Assembly (NCBI RefSeq): GCF_021018805.1
Contig: NC_086247.1
Span: 821,501 to 885,500, forward strand
Length of the DNA: 64,000 nucleotides
Reading direction: 5' to 3'
Origin: Prinia subflava
Lineage: Eukaryota; Chordata; Aves; Passeriformes; Cisticolidae
How positions within the stretch are numbered: position 1 is the stretch's first letter; each line of letters begins with the position of its first letter. A program made the translations under genes and the position numbers. The notes under the pieces are model-generated. The model worked only from the letters and a program-made list of their open reading frames with translations, did no database searches and had not been told where the DNA came from. Positions 22,701-33,299 of this stretch are shown in pieces.

Positions 22701-23185
22701 TGTTCCAAACTCATCTCCTGCTCACTCCTGTGACATTCCCAATTCCCAGTTTGGGAAGTTTTGAGTCCCTATGGATTCACTGAACCATCATCCTCCAGAA
22801 TCCACAAACACCCCACTCCTTAATCACCCAACTCTTCCGTAATTGGAGCAGCTCCAGCCTTCCCACCATCCTCTATCCACACAAATCCCTAATAATTCCC
22901 TAAGAAAAAGGCAACGAATCCTTGTTGTTTATGGCACAAACATCCAACACAAACATGTTTCTCGGAATCTGATTTATCTCCATTTCAGCTCAAAAACACA
23001 ATTCAACCTCAGTCCTCTGTGCAAAAATCAGCTCCGGAGGATTCCTCTCAGCGGATCCACACAGGAGGCACCGGGAACTTCCCAAAAAACACAACGGGAC
23101 AGCTCCCGCCTGGGTAGGAGGAGTTGGAAAAGCTCCCACACCCCCCAAAAATTTGAGTCCTCTGCATCCTAAAAGAGTTTTTTTC
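22701..23185. other. Non-coding DNA, no gene seen
   Basis: No repeat family or exon recognised. Confidence 0.4.
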
Positions 23186-23385
23186 ATGGAATGAGAGAAC
23201 ACTTGAGGCTTGCAGGCACCTCTGGAGATCACCTGATCCAACCTTCCTGCATCCAGAGCGGATGGATCGGGATTGTGTCCGGTTCGATTCTGGACATCTC
23301 CAAGGATGGAGGTTCCATGAGCTCTCCAAATTATTCGTGGACCTTCCAGCACTTTCTCCAAGGATGAACGACAGAAAAAGATTCG
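23186..23385 (-). mobile_element. CR1 LINE, different subfamily, 3' fragment
   Basis: 'CACCTCTGGAGATCACCTG', 'ATCCAACCTTCCTGCATCC' and following text match the general CR1 3' pattern but not the main subfamily in the window. Probably an older subfamily. Confidence 0.6.
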
Positions 23386-23462
23386 CACCTTGAGCTTCAA
23401 AGCACCTGGAACAACTTCCAGAGGGACCTTCAAGGAAGGGATTTGGGAGGAATGTTGGAAGG

Positions 23463-23640
23463 AACCATGGAATGGTTTGGAAGAGACCTTAAAGACTGAC
23501 CAGATCCAACCCCCAGGAATTGTGGTGTTACGTGGGAATTGTGTCACACGGGACACCTGTAACAAATGCAGAATGACAAAATGGAGCAAATTGAGGAAAA
23601 TCTAAGAGTTAGGAAAATCCAAGAGCAGATTTGGGACAAA
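23463..23640 (-). mobile_element. CR1-like fragment, copy 1 of a repeat pair
   Basis: Starts with the CR1-like 'ACCATGGAATGGTTTGG' and continues with 'CCAGATCCAACCCCCAGGAA', 'GTGTCACACGGGACACCTG' and 'GCAGAATGACAAAATGGAGC'. The same string of elements occurs at 25411-25590 in the same orientation. Confidence 0.65.
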
Positions 23641-24197
23641 AAGAACACCTTGGACAAATTTCACCTTTCAAGGGTCTCAGAAATCCAACCCACAGAACAT
23701 TTCCCCACCAAGTCCCCCAAAGATAAAGTCAGGACTAGATTTCCCTTTTTTTCTCAGAGAATCCAACAGATTGAGGATATGAATTCTCCCTTCCATGGAA
23801 TTCCCAACAGTTCAGAGGCGCCTCTTTCATCCCGGGATTTTCACTCCCATGAGGAGCCTCCCACCCGGCAGCTCCATCAAACCACCACCACCACCCTCCC
23901 TCCTCACCCCGGATTCCGGTCGGAACTCGGGCCCAGGAAATGAAAGGACCATTGTGAAGCTCCCCGAAAACATCTGGCCGAGCACCCACTCCCTCAATGC
24001 CCGCCTTGTTCCACCCGCCGCATCCCGGGATGAGCCATTCCAAGGGCGTGAGGCAATCTCGGAGAGGTTCACAACTTTTTCAACTTTCATTTCTCCAGCC
24101 GACACCCGGGATAAATTCTGAGTCCTCAAGCGAGAGCAGAGCTGCACATTTTAACTTTTCCACAGATTCTCAGCCTAAATTTTGGGTGTGTTTATTT
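23641..24197. other. Non-coding DNA, no gene seen
   Basis: Contains a short CCACCA run near 23880-23900. No exon could be supported. Confidence 0.4.
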
Positions 24198-24336
24198 GGT
24201 TTTTTTTTTTTTTTTTGGGGGGGGGTGGTTTGGGGTTTTTTGGGTTTTGTTTTTGTTTTTCTTTCTTTCTTTCTCTTTCTTTCTTTCTTTCTCTTTCTTT
24301 CTTTCTTTGTCTCTTTCTTTCTTTCTTTCTTTTCTT

Positions 24337-24368
<32 letters not shown>

Positions 24369-24515
24369 TCTTTCTCTCCTTCCTTCCTTCCTTCCTTCCT
24401 TCCTTCCTTCCTTCCTTCCTTCCTTCCTTCCTTCCTTCCTTCCTTCCTTCCTTCCTTCCTTCCTTCCTTCCTTCCTTCCTTCCTTCCTTCCTTCCTTCCT
24501 TCCTTCCTTTCTTTT
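24198..24515. repeat. T/C-rich microsatellite: TTTC then TTCC repeats
   Basis: A T-run and G-run (24198-24225) lead into imperfect TTTC and TCTC repeats and then an essentially pure TTCC tetranucleotide run from about 24377 to 24509 (about 33 units). One strand is all pyrimidine for about 260 bases. The Ser/Phe/Leu/Pro and Lys/Glu/Arg/Gly frames across it are artefacts of a tetranucleotide period. Confidence 0.97.
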
Positions 24516-25410
24516 CCCCATTCCCACTTAACCTTTCCCCTGGAACAACTGAAATGTTGAGAGGATGAGGAATCAAATACTCAGGAGGGACTTTTGTCTC
24601 CTCCCTCCCATCACTGATCACTGTTAATCATCACCACGCTGATGATTTCTAGAGGCCGGGATGGGCTCGTTTGTCCATCAGCTGGGAAGTAAACATTGGA
24701 TAAAGAAAGAGTGGGATCTTGGGAACATCAGGGATAAAGTTACGGCTGTTGCTCGGCACCACTTCTTTATTTTGAGAGGAACTAATTCAGACCTTTGTTT
24801 AAACACAGAGGTGCCCAGGGAGGGGGAATTAAAGAACCACAACGTGCTCTGAGTTCACCCAACTCCACCAGAACCAGGGACTCCAAATTCCTTGTGTTTT
24901 CCCTCTTGGAGCTTCCCAGCTGAGACTGAACCCCCTGAGGTGCCGTCATTGTGACGCTGGTTTAAAAAAAAAAGGGATTTAAAGGAATTTTGTGTGGCCT
25001 TGGAACCGAATCCAAGTCCAAAGTTCATATTTGGGACCAAACAAGGATTTGGGACAAATATCGGGCTTTTAAGCCGCTCAAAAATCCAACTCAAGCAATA
25101 TTTACCCAAAAGCCTCACCAAAATAATGGAACAAGAGCCAAAACCTGCTCTTCCAGCAAAACCTCCACATCCTTTGATCCTTCACCAGCTTTTCCATCTT
25201 TTTTAGGCCAGGAATGAAGGTTGGAAGGTGACGCCACCCAAAAATCAACCCCTGATCCAAGAGGAGATGCTCCGTGACATCTGAGGCTGGGTTAATGGCT
25301 CGGCTCCGTGGCCTTAGAGGGTTTTTCCAGTCGTGATTCCATGATTCCAGGGATTTCCAGACCGGTACCAGATTAAGTCACCGGCAACAGGGATAACGGA
25401 TATGGCAGGG
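24516..25410. other. Non-coding DNA, no gene seen
   Basis: Several AATCCAACTCAA/ACCAAA-type words near 24990-25140, reminiscent of a very degenerate version of the GATCAAAACC minisatellite, but too weak to call. Confidence 0.4.
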
Positions 25411-25590
25411 AATCATGAAATCATGGAATATCCTGAGCTGGAAGGGACCTACGAGACCAACCAGATCCAGACCCCAGGAATTACATGGGAATTGTTGTGT
25501 CACATGGGACACCTGTAACAGGTGCAGAATGACAAAACCTGGAGCAAATTTAGGGAATTCATGGAATTAGGAAAATCGGAGACCAGATTT
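25411..25590 (-). mobile_element. CR1-like fragment, copy 2 of a repeat pair
   Basis: 'TCATGGAATATCCTGAGCTG', 'CCAGATCCAGACCCCAGG', 'GTGTCACATGGGACACCTG' and 'GTGCAGAATGACAAAACC' align with 23463-23640. The shared part extends beyond the usual CR1 3' end, so this is a distinct subfamily or composite. Confidence 0.65.
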
Positions 25591-25660
25591 CGAGGTCCCA
25601 CGAGGTCTGCAGATTTCACCCAGAATCTGGGATATGTGGATCGTTAGGTTAGGGAATCTG

Positions 25661-25764
25661 TCCCACCCCATCCCATCCCATCCCATCCCATCCCATCCCA
25701 TCCCATCCCATCCCATCCCATCCCATCCCATCCCATCCCATCCCATCCCATCCCATCCCATCCC
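25661..25764. repeat. CCCAT pentanucleotide microsatellite
   Basis: About 20 nearly perfect copies of TCCCA. The minus-strand Met-Gly-Trp-Asp-Gly frame is a by-product. Confidence 0.97.
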
Positions 25765-26232
25765 TTTCCACTACCACCATCAAGTGCCACAGAAATAACG
25801 CCCAATAAATACCCAAAAATGGGGTTTAGTCCTTAAAACCAAGGGACTAAACCCAGTCTGCACTACAGAAGGGTTCAGCAAAGCCAGGGATGAGACCTAA
25901 TCCATCCAAGAGGTCTCCCAGTTTTTCTGGAGGATTCTTTCCTCCTTCCGACTTTGCAAGTTTGAAGGATTGACCTCGGGACAAAGAAAGCCTGGAAAAA
26001 CCTCTTCCCTAGGGCAGATTTTGGCTTTAAAGAATGATTTTCCAAAATTGAATTTTGATGGGAAAGGGCTGGGAGAAGGGAATGTGGGTGATGATTCCCA
26101 GTGCTGAGATCCAAGTTTTACCCCCAAGTCATTCCACAAAATTCCAAATATTGTCACCAGGAGCCAACCAGGGATGAAAAGAAGATTTCCACAAATAAGG
26201 AGAGTTTTGCTTTTACAACGGGAGACACTGAA
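25765..26232. other. Non-coding DNA, no gene seen
   Basis: A short near-duplicated phrase around 'GGGACTAAACCCAG' lies near 25825-25855. Nothing else found. Confidence 0.4.
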
Positions 26233-26505
26233 ATCATGGAATCACAATAAAATCATGGAATGGTTTGGGTTGGAAGGGACCTTTGAGATCATGGAATTCC
26301 ACCACCCTTTCCATGGGCAGGGACCTTTCCACTATCCGAGGTTGCTCCAAGCCCCATCCCACCTGCCCTTGGACACTCCCAGGGTTGAGGCATCCACAGC
26401 TTCTCCGGGAATTCCATTCCAGGGCCCCACAGGGTGGAAATTCCTTCCCAAATTCCCACCTCTGAAGGTCTGAAACCATTCCCTGTGTCCTGCCCCATCA
26501 TCCTT
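26233..26505 (-). mobile_element. CR1 LINE, 3' fragment
   Basis: From 'AATCATGGAATGGTTTGGG' to 'AACCATTCCCTGTGTCCTG'. The 3' end carries a partial repeat of 'AAATCATGGAATCA', the relic of the CR1 tail. Confidence 0.87.
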
Positions 26506-27129
26506 AGAAAAAATTCCGGCTGGAAAAGACCTCAAAGATGCCCAAGCTCCAAAACCAACCCAAAAATCCACCCACTCCTCCTCACGTTTGGGACCACAAA
26601 CCGAATTCCCAAATGTTTCTCCCGAGCCAGCAGGTCACGGGAGCCGCGACAGCTTGCGGATGACAAATCCCATTTTCCTCGGGGAAAAATGTTCCCGTTG
26701 GCTCCTCAGGAAAGCTGCGATGCCAATGACAAGAGGGCGCCGTATTTTTAGAAAGCCCACGAGGACTTTTTATCACTTTGTTCTAAATTTTGTTCTTCAA
26801 CTCCGGTTCACCCAGCTGGGAGATGCTACTCCGTGGAAGAGCGGATCGGGTGGGATGTGGCAGAATTCCTGCCGGGCGCCACGGATTTGCAGGATTACTC
26901 ACAGAGGAACACAAAGTGATTCATGTTTGTCCTTCTGGAAAAGGAATTTCTGTGTTTTTTTGTCTCTTTCCCGTTCCTGCATGCCTAGGACAACGTGTCC
27001 ATGGAGATTTCATGGATTAGCTCTTCCTGCTCGTCAGAACTTCCGTCCAAAATGTTGGACTGGAATTCTGGGGGAGAGCTGGGCCTAAAGAAAAAGCATT
27101 GGATGCTAATTGGGAATATGTGGATCACG
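26506..27129. other. Non-coding DNA, no gene seen
   Basis: No repeat or exon recognised. Confidence 0.4.
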
Positions 27130-27400
27130 TTGGAAGAGAAGCCTGGAGGGATGGAGCGTGTCCAGAGATGGGAATGGAGCTGGGAAGGGTCTGGAGAACC
27201 AGGAGAGGCTGAGGGAGATGGAGAGGCTCATCCTGGAGAAAAACTGGATCAAAAGGATCCCAGAGTGAATCCAGGTGGGGGTCGGGATCTGCTCCCCGGA
27301 AACAAGGGACAGGATGAGAGGAAATGGCTTCAAGCCATGCCAGGGAAAGTTTAGGTTGGATTTTAGGGAATATTCCTTGTGGAAAAGGAATTCCAGCTTG
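27130..27400 (+). mobile_element. CR1 LINE, older subfamily fragment
   Basis: Contains 'GAACCAGGAGAGGCTGAGGG', 'GTGGGGGTCGGGATCTGCTC', 'GGATGAGAGGAAATGGCTTC' and 'GGTTGGATTTTAGGGAATAT', the wording of the older generic avian CR1 3' region rather than the main subfamily here. Confidence 0.82.
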
Positions 27401-27744
27401 GAATTAGTGGAAAACAGGGAGTTTGTGGCCTCTGGAAGGAGGGCAGGAACTCAGGACAAGAGTGGTGGGAGGTTGGTCAGGGAGAAAACGGGAAAAGGAA
27501 CAAATCCCAACTGGAATTAATCAGGGTTCTTGCAGCTAGAAGACAATGGAAGACGTTCCCATGGATCCATGGAAAATGGGGCAGAGGGGGATCTCCATCC
27601 TTTGTGGGATGGGACAGGGAAAGGGGACAAAGGGTGAGGGAAAGGCTGAGGCACTTCCTGACTTCTTTCCCTTGGCTGAGAAGGGATTTCCAAGGAGCCT
27701 CCAAGGGAACCGGGGGGCTCAAACCAGAGAAAAGGGGGATCAGA
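27401..27744. other. Non-coding DNA, no gene seen
   Basis: Leads into the 35-bp array; no exon. Confidence 0.4.
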
Positions 27745-28545
27745 GCTCTCCCAGAATTCCCACTCTGCAAGAAATTGAGGTCTTCCGGAATTCCCAACCC
27801 CACAAGAGGCTGAGCTCTCCCAGAATTCCCCAACCCCACAAGAGGCTGAGCTCTCCTGAATTTCCAACTCTACAAGAAATTGAGCTCTCCTGGAATTCCC
27901 AATCCCACAGGAGGTTGAGCTCTCCTAGAATTCCCAGTCCCACAAGAGGCTCAGCTCTCCCAGAACTCCCAACCCCACAGGAGGTTGAGCTCTCCTGGAA
28001 TTCCCAATCCCACAGGAGGTTGAGCTCCTCCTGAATTCCTCACCCCACAAGAGGCTGAGCTCTCCTGAATTTCCAACTCTACAAGAAATTGAGCTCTCCC
28101 AGAATTCCCAACCCCACAGGAGGTTGAGCTCTCCCGGAATTCCCAATCCCACAGGAGGCTGAGCTCTCCTGGAATTCCCAATCCCACAAGAGGTTGAGCT
28201 CTCCTGGAACTCCCAACCCCACAGGAGGTTGAGCTCTGCTGGAATTCCCAACCCCACCAGGGGCTGAGCTCCTTCTGAATTCCCCACCCCACAAGAGGCT
28301 GAGCTCTCCCAGAATTCCCAGTACCACAAGAGGCTGAGCTTCTCCTGAATTCCCCACCCCACAAGAGGCTGAGCTCTTCCAGAATTCCCAACCCCACAAG
28401 AGGTTGAGCTCTTCTGGAATTCCCAATCCCACAGGAGGTTGAGCTCTTCTGGAATTCCCAATCCCACAGGAGGTTGAGCTCTTCTGGAATTCCCAATCCC
28501 ACAGGAGGTTGAGCTCTCCTGCAATTCCCCACCCCACAAGAGCAG
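27745..28545 (+). repeat. 35-bp minisatellite (about 22 units)
   Basis: Consensus close to GGAGGTTGAGCTCT followed by CCTGGAATTCCCAATCCCACA, with transitions and occasional 1-2 base indels. Because 35 is not a multiple of three, one minus-strand frame cycles through three peptide versions of the same unit (GIGNSRRAQ, GLGIPEELN, WDWEFQKSS). No unit contains a minus-strand stop, so frames of 190-243 codons appear. No start context, splice signal or homology suggests translation. Confidence 0.93.
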
Positions 28546-29419
28546 CCTCAATCCCAGGAAGGGAGGGTTCTGGCATTTTTCCAGTTCTTTGAGCCTTCCC
28601 GGGAAAACACCCACCTCTGTCCCAGCGCTCACAACATTTATTTGTTCCCGGGCCATATTTCGGCTCCCGTGACATCATCCCGTGGCTCGTACATCACAGG
28701 GAGAGAGAGGAGGAGTAATAAATGGAATATTCATCCCTAAAGGTTGACAGGGCAGGAAAACCCACTCGCCTGGCGGATTCCGGGAAAGCGTAGGAAGAGC
28801 AGTGAAAATGTTAAAGTTGACATCCATGGATTTCCTGCCGGGAGCCCATCCCCTCCACAACAATAATATCTTGTCACACTGCTTTTTAAAATTCTCTGAC
28901 CGCTTCCTGGAGTTATTCCGGGCAAAGGTGGGAATTTTGGTTCGGCAAAACACGATTTGCTTCACCTGCACCAAAAAAAAAAAGGCGGCTCCGAAGGGTC
29001 AAAATGGAATATTTGGGATGTGTTAAACTAAAAGGCCACGGATGGTGACTCCACCACGCTCCATGACCCCTTTTCCCGGTCATCCCTTGGGAGGGATGGA
29101 TTTGTAAATAAATTCTTAGTCAGAAAGAGCCTAAAACTGTGTTACAAAACCCATATTACAAAATATTCCCCAAAAAACACCCGGGGAGTGAAGCACGGCC
29201 CAGTCCACAGGTGGGATACCACGGCTTTGCTCATTCCGAGAGATTATTGTTAAACCCTTCTTAATTAGGGCTTTACTCTGCTAATTCCATTTAATAAAAT
29301 TAAAGTTTCAATTTGGTCCTGGACCTCAGGAGGAGGTTGGGGGAAGTTGTTTGCATCCCTGGAAAACACAGATGCAGCAACCTAGGGGTTGGGAATGCCA
29401 GGAAAAAAAGGGCTTTAAA
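28546..29419. other. Non-coding DNA, no gene seen
   Basis: An A-run lies at 28973-28983. The interval 29220-29300 is AT-rich with TTAATTAGG and TAATTCC words. No exon. Confidence 0.4.
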
Positions 29420-29690
29420 TGAACAGAGAGTGGGTTTAAACGGGATATTGGGAAGGAATTCCTCCCTGTGAGGGTGGTGAGGTGCTGGAATGGAATTCCA
29501 AGAAAAGCTGTGGCTTCCCCACCCCTAGAAGTGTCCAAGGCCAGGTTGGAGCAACCTGGGATAGCGGAAGATGTCCCTGCCCGTGGCAGAGGGGTGGGAC
29601 TGGATGATCCTTAAGATCCCTCCCAACCCAGACCATTCCAGGATTCAATGATTCCATGATTCCATGATTCCATGATTCCATCATTCCATG
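29420..29690 (+). mobile_element. CR1 LINE, 3' fragment with intact octamer tail
   Basis: Best example of a complete CR1 3' end in the window: after 'CCTCCCAACCCAGACCATTC' it finishes in four to five copies of the octamer ATTCCATG (29646-29690), the family's characteristic tail repeat. This fixes the orientation of the other copies. Confidence 0.92.
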
Positions 29691-30371
29691 TCCTGCTCAA
29701 AGCCTGCCATACCAGTTGCTCGTTAACTGCTCCAGAGCTAATGAACCATCACGACTCATCAAGTCCTGCTTGTCCAAAATCCACCGGGCACGGAGAGGAA
29801 TTCCAAATCCACCGGGAGCCAGCCAGGAGCCCTCACTCCCCCAGACTTTCAGGACGAGTCTCCGGCAGCAAGGGATGATTAAAGCAGAGTGATTTTAATG
29901 ATCTCCCAGTAATCCATTAAACCACCACATAAGGACAGCTCCTTCCTCTCGGGGCCACCTGGAATCCTGGAGGTTCAGGAAAAGCTCAGGCAACCCAGAG
30001 TAAGATTCTTGTCCTGGGTTTCCAAACAAATCTCTGTTTGTTTGCTCACCTTAAATATCACCTAAAAAACCCCTGTGCCGACCTTCCCAGCTGAAAGGAC
30101 GGCTCTGTGCTGTTGACAGCTGGGATTTATGACCTTGGAGGTTTTTTCCAACCCAAATAATTCCATGCCCAGCAAGAACAGCAGCAATATTTTGGTTAAG
30201 AGGAAGTTTGGCATCGTTATCCTTCAACAGGAGATGTCACTTGGATTCTCCTCCGTCCACTAATTAAAATTCCTATAAATTAAAACCAAATCAGAATCGA
30301 ATAAAATTCCTTCAAAAAGGTACCAAGTTCAACAGGAGCCCTTGGAAAAGTCGTTAAAAACTAAAATAAAA
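29691..30371. other. Non-coding DNA with a CR1 tail scrap
   Basis: A 35-base CR1 3' end ('TTTTTCCAACCCAAATAATT') lies at 30131-30165. Otherwise nothing recognised. Confidence 0.45.
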
Positions 30372-30625
30372 TCATGGAATGTTTTGGGTTGGAAAAGACC
30401 TTCAAGATCATCTCATTCCAACCTTGCTCCACTATTCCAGGTTCCTCCAAGCCCAGTCCAACCTGGCCTTGGACATTTCCAAAATGGAGCAGCCACAGCT
30501 TCTCTGGGAATTCCATTCCAGACCCTCACCACCCTCACAGGGAGGAATTCCTTCCTGATATCCCAAATTCCCTCTCTCAGTTTAAACCATTCCCCTCGTC
30601 CTGTCACTCCAGGCCCTTTCCCCAA
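30372..30625 (-). mobile_element. CR1 LINE, 3' fragment inside duplication copy A
   Basis: From 'AATCATGGAATGTTTTGGG' to 'CCATTCCCCTCGTCCTGTC'. Its upstream truncation point is shared with the copy at 57765-58040. Confidence 0.87.
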
Positions 30626-31569
30626 GATTTCAGGCAAATCAAACTTTTCACGGGATACAAAGGAAGCAAATCCAGCGGCCACATCCCTTCCCTCCAGGAT
30701 CCATTGGCAGCATCCCGTTACTCCTGGGGGGCTGCACCTGACCCCGGGGAGGGAGCCCGAGTCCCTCCAGCCTGGAAAAGCCTCTGGAGCGATGGCTCTG
30801 CCTAAACCAAACCCCACGGCCGTGGAATTCACCTTCCTGGAGAAAAGCTGCCTGGACAAAGGGATTGGGATCATCCAGAGATGGAACCAGGTGGGCTTTG
30901 GGGTCCTTCAAAAGGACCCAAACCGTTCCGTAAGGATTCAGGGGCACAACCCATTCACCCCAACAGGGCGACTCTTCAAAGGGAATTGCCCGGGTTTCCT
31001 CCCGGGCCTCCTCGGGCCCGCGCACACCGGGACGCTCCGCGCCTTCCTCTCCTCCCGGGTTTTGTTATTCCCTGGCAGGATTGCTCAGGAGCCAGGAGAG
31101 GACTCACGTACAGCCCCTCCAGCACTGAAATTGTATTTTCCACTCCCCAAATCCGCTGTTACTCAAGAGGACTTTGTGGCCCAGTGGGTGAATTCCTGCG
31201 GTTCCCGCTCCCTGGTGGGACAACAACAACATTTCCCAATTTCCCACCTGGACACGGACACCTTTCAGAGAAGCCAGGCAAACAGAAATGAAGATTTTAT
31301 ACAAATTTAGAAACTGTTCAGGGTTGTGTGGACATCATGAGAGCCAGGAAAGCAAATTCACCGGCACAGAAAGAAATCATCCGCCCAAAAATTCTCTCAA
31401 TTCCTGAACAAATCTTGTTCTCCAGCTTCATTCCTTAAGGTTGGATTTGCAACAGGCCAGGGGGGAAGGGAGAGGGAGCAATGTGTTAAACGATGGGATT
31501 AAAACCTCAGCACTCAAAGATTTGGGCTGTGGAGACGCAGCGGAATAAATGGGATTGGATTTTATTCCC
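30372..31569 (+). repeat. Segmental duplication copy A (inverted partner at 56817-58033)
   Basis: A 1.2-kb block matching 56817-58033 in reverse complement. Across a comparable 519-base stretch I count about 21 differences (around 96% identity), and about 8 in the next 259. The block includes a CR1 3' fragment (30372-30625, minus) truncated at the same point in both copies, so the duplication came after that CR1 insertion. Copy A has lost about 27 bases of the CR1 end (the 'CCATGGGCAGGGAC' part). A 322-codon plus-strand frame crosses it, but at least 12 of the differences between copies change the peptide, so nothing suggests selection on a protein. Confidence 0.88.
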
Positions 31570-31693
31570 GGCGTGTGCAGCAAACAGCAAAAAAAAAAAA
31601 AATCAGAGCATCACAGGAAAGGTCGTGGTAGAGCAAATGATTTTTACAGCATGAAACGCCACGGTGGAGAGCGGCCAAATCCGATTTTGTTAC

Positions 31694-32310
31694 GGAATCA
31701 TGGAATGGTTTGGGTTGAAATGAATCTTAAAGCTCATCTCATTTCTGCCCTCTGCCACGGCAGGGACACCTTCCACTACCCCAGGCTGCTCCAAGCCCCT
31801 TCCAAGCTGGCCTTGGATAATTCCAGGGGTGGGGCAGCCACAGATTCTCTGGGAATTCCATCCCAGCCCTTCACCACCCTCACAGGGAAGAATTCCTTCC
31901 CAATATCCCATCTAGCCCTGCATTCTGGCAGTGGGAAGCCATTCCCTGTATCCTGTCTCTCCATCCCTCATCTCAAATCCCTCTCCAGCTCTCCTGGAGC
32001 CCCTTTAGGCCCTGGAAGGGGCTCTGAGGTCTCCCTGGATCCTTCCCTTCTCCAGGCTGGACATTCCCAACTCTCCCAGCCTGGCTCCAGAGCAGAGGGG
32101 CTCCAGCCCTTGGTGCAGCTCCATGGCCTCCTCTGGACTTCCTCTAGCATCTCCACATCCCTCCAATGTTCCACACCCCAGAACCGGACACCAGCGCTCC
32201 GTGAGCGGACAACAGTGGGACCCCATTCTGCAAAAATTTCAAGGTCAGGGGGATTCTGCCCAAGCAGAAGGTCCCGAACCCTTGGAATCTGCAATTCCAG
32301 GGAATCACTG
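31694..32310 (-). mobile_element. CR1 LINE, longest copy
   Basis: Extends further upstream than the others: after 'GGACTTCCTCTAGCATCTCC' it includes 'CACACCCCAGAACCGGACAC' and beyond. Still no reverse transcriptase coding sequence. Confidence 0.86.
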
Positions 32311-33299
32311 CCCCAGCTCCATGGCCTGGCAGCAGCAGCCAGCGGGCTCCTGGAGCAGAGGACACTGACGGCCGTCTCCCACCACTCCAAGCCAGCAGGA
32401 AGCTTCCTGGCTGGCGCCATCCCAAAGGAAGAGAGAGGACTCTGGGACTGTGCCAAAGCCAACCACACACGGTTGCTTGGAAACCTTTGAAAACTACATT
32501 GAAAAATTCACATTTCCATGAAGAGCAGCACGGGCGGAACGAGCCCGAGTTGTGCTTTTTTAAATCCGCCTTTTCCCGGAGCCAACGTCGCTGTCAGCGC
32601 CGCGTTCCCGCTTCCCAAAAACCCTGCAGAGCTCTGCAGGTCACCTTTGGGCCTGGAGCCTTCAAGGTTTTCACAAGTTCGGGCAGCAAAGAGGGAGCTG
32701 CCCCCAGCAGCGAATCTTTCCAGAGTAGCAAAAATCACCCAGCACGACGATATTTCAATAAAAGACGAGAAAAGAAAGACGGAAGGGAAACGGGGAGAAG
32801 GAAAAGAATGGAATTCCTGTCGCGCGGTGCCGCCCTGGCATCTAATCAGGGAGCCAGATGAAGGCAGCAATCTGTCTCCTTAAAATATGCATATTTTATT
32901 TTATTTATTTAAATTTTTTCTCCCCTTCCAGTGCTGCAGCACCGTGGTGGAAGGCGCTCGTTAAGAGGCTGCGCCAGGAACGTCCCTCTGCAATCACGAG
33001 GGACGGGAACGAGCGATTCCGTCGTTAGCGGGGTTTAATTGCCGGGAGCACTCCTCGGCATCCGCTGTGGGATTCGGGATGGGCTTGAGGGCCGGGAGGA
33101 TAAACCCAGGATTTGGCTCTGAGTTTAAATCCTGCTGTGTTAGCAGGGGAGGAGGAGGTCTGGCTTGGGGATGGCACGGAACGGGCACCGCACCTGGCTT
33201 GTGGGGGACATGGAACACCAGGAGATTGTGGGATCACGGGCACGAGGCCCTTCCAGCCCACCCCAAAGGGTTCTTTGGGTTGTTTTCTACAGCAGGCTC
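32311..33299. other. Non-coding DNA, no gene seen
   Basis: AT-rich run at 32885-32925 (TTTATTTTATTT words). The rest is GC-rich without exons. Confidence 0.4.

Noticed and set aside
25661..25764. Telomere-like repeat
   Set aside because: The unit is CCCAT, not CCCTAA; it is a simple pentanucleotide microsatellite.
27925..28656. 243-codon minus-strand frame as a Leu/Trp/Gly repeat protein
   Set aside because: It is the 35-bp minisatellite read through three phases; indels between units would shift any real protein.
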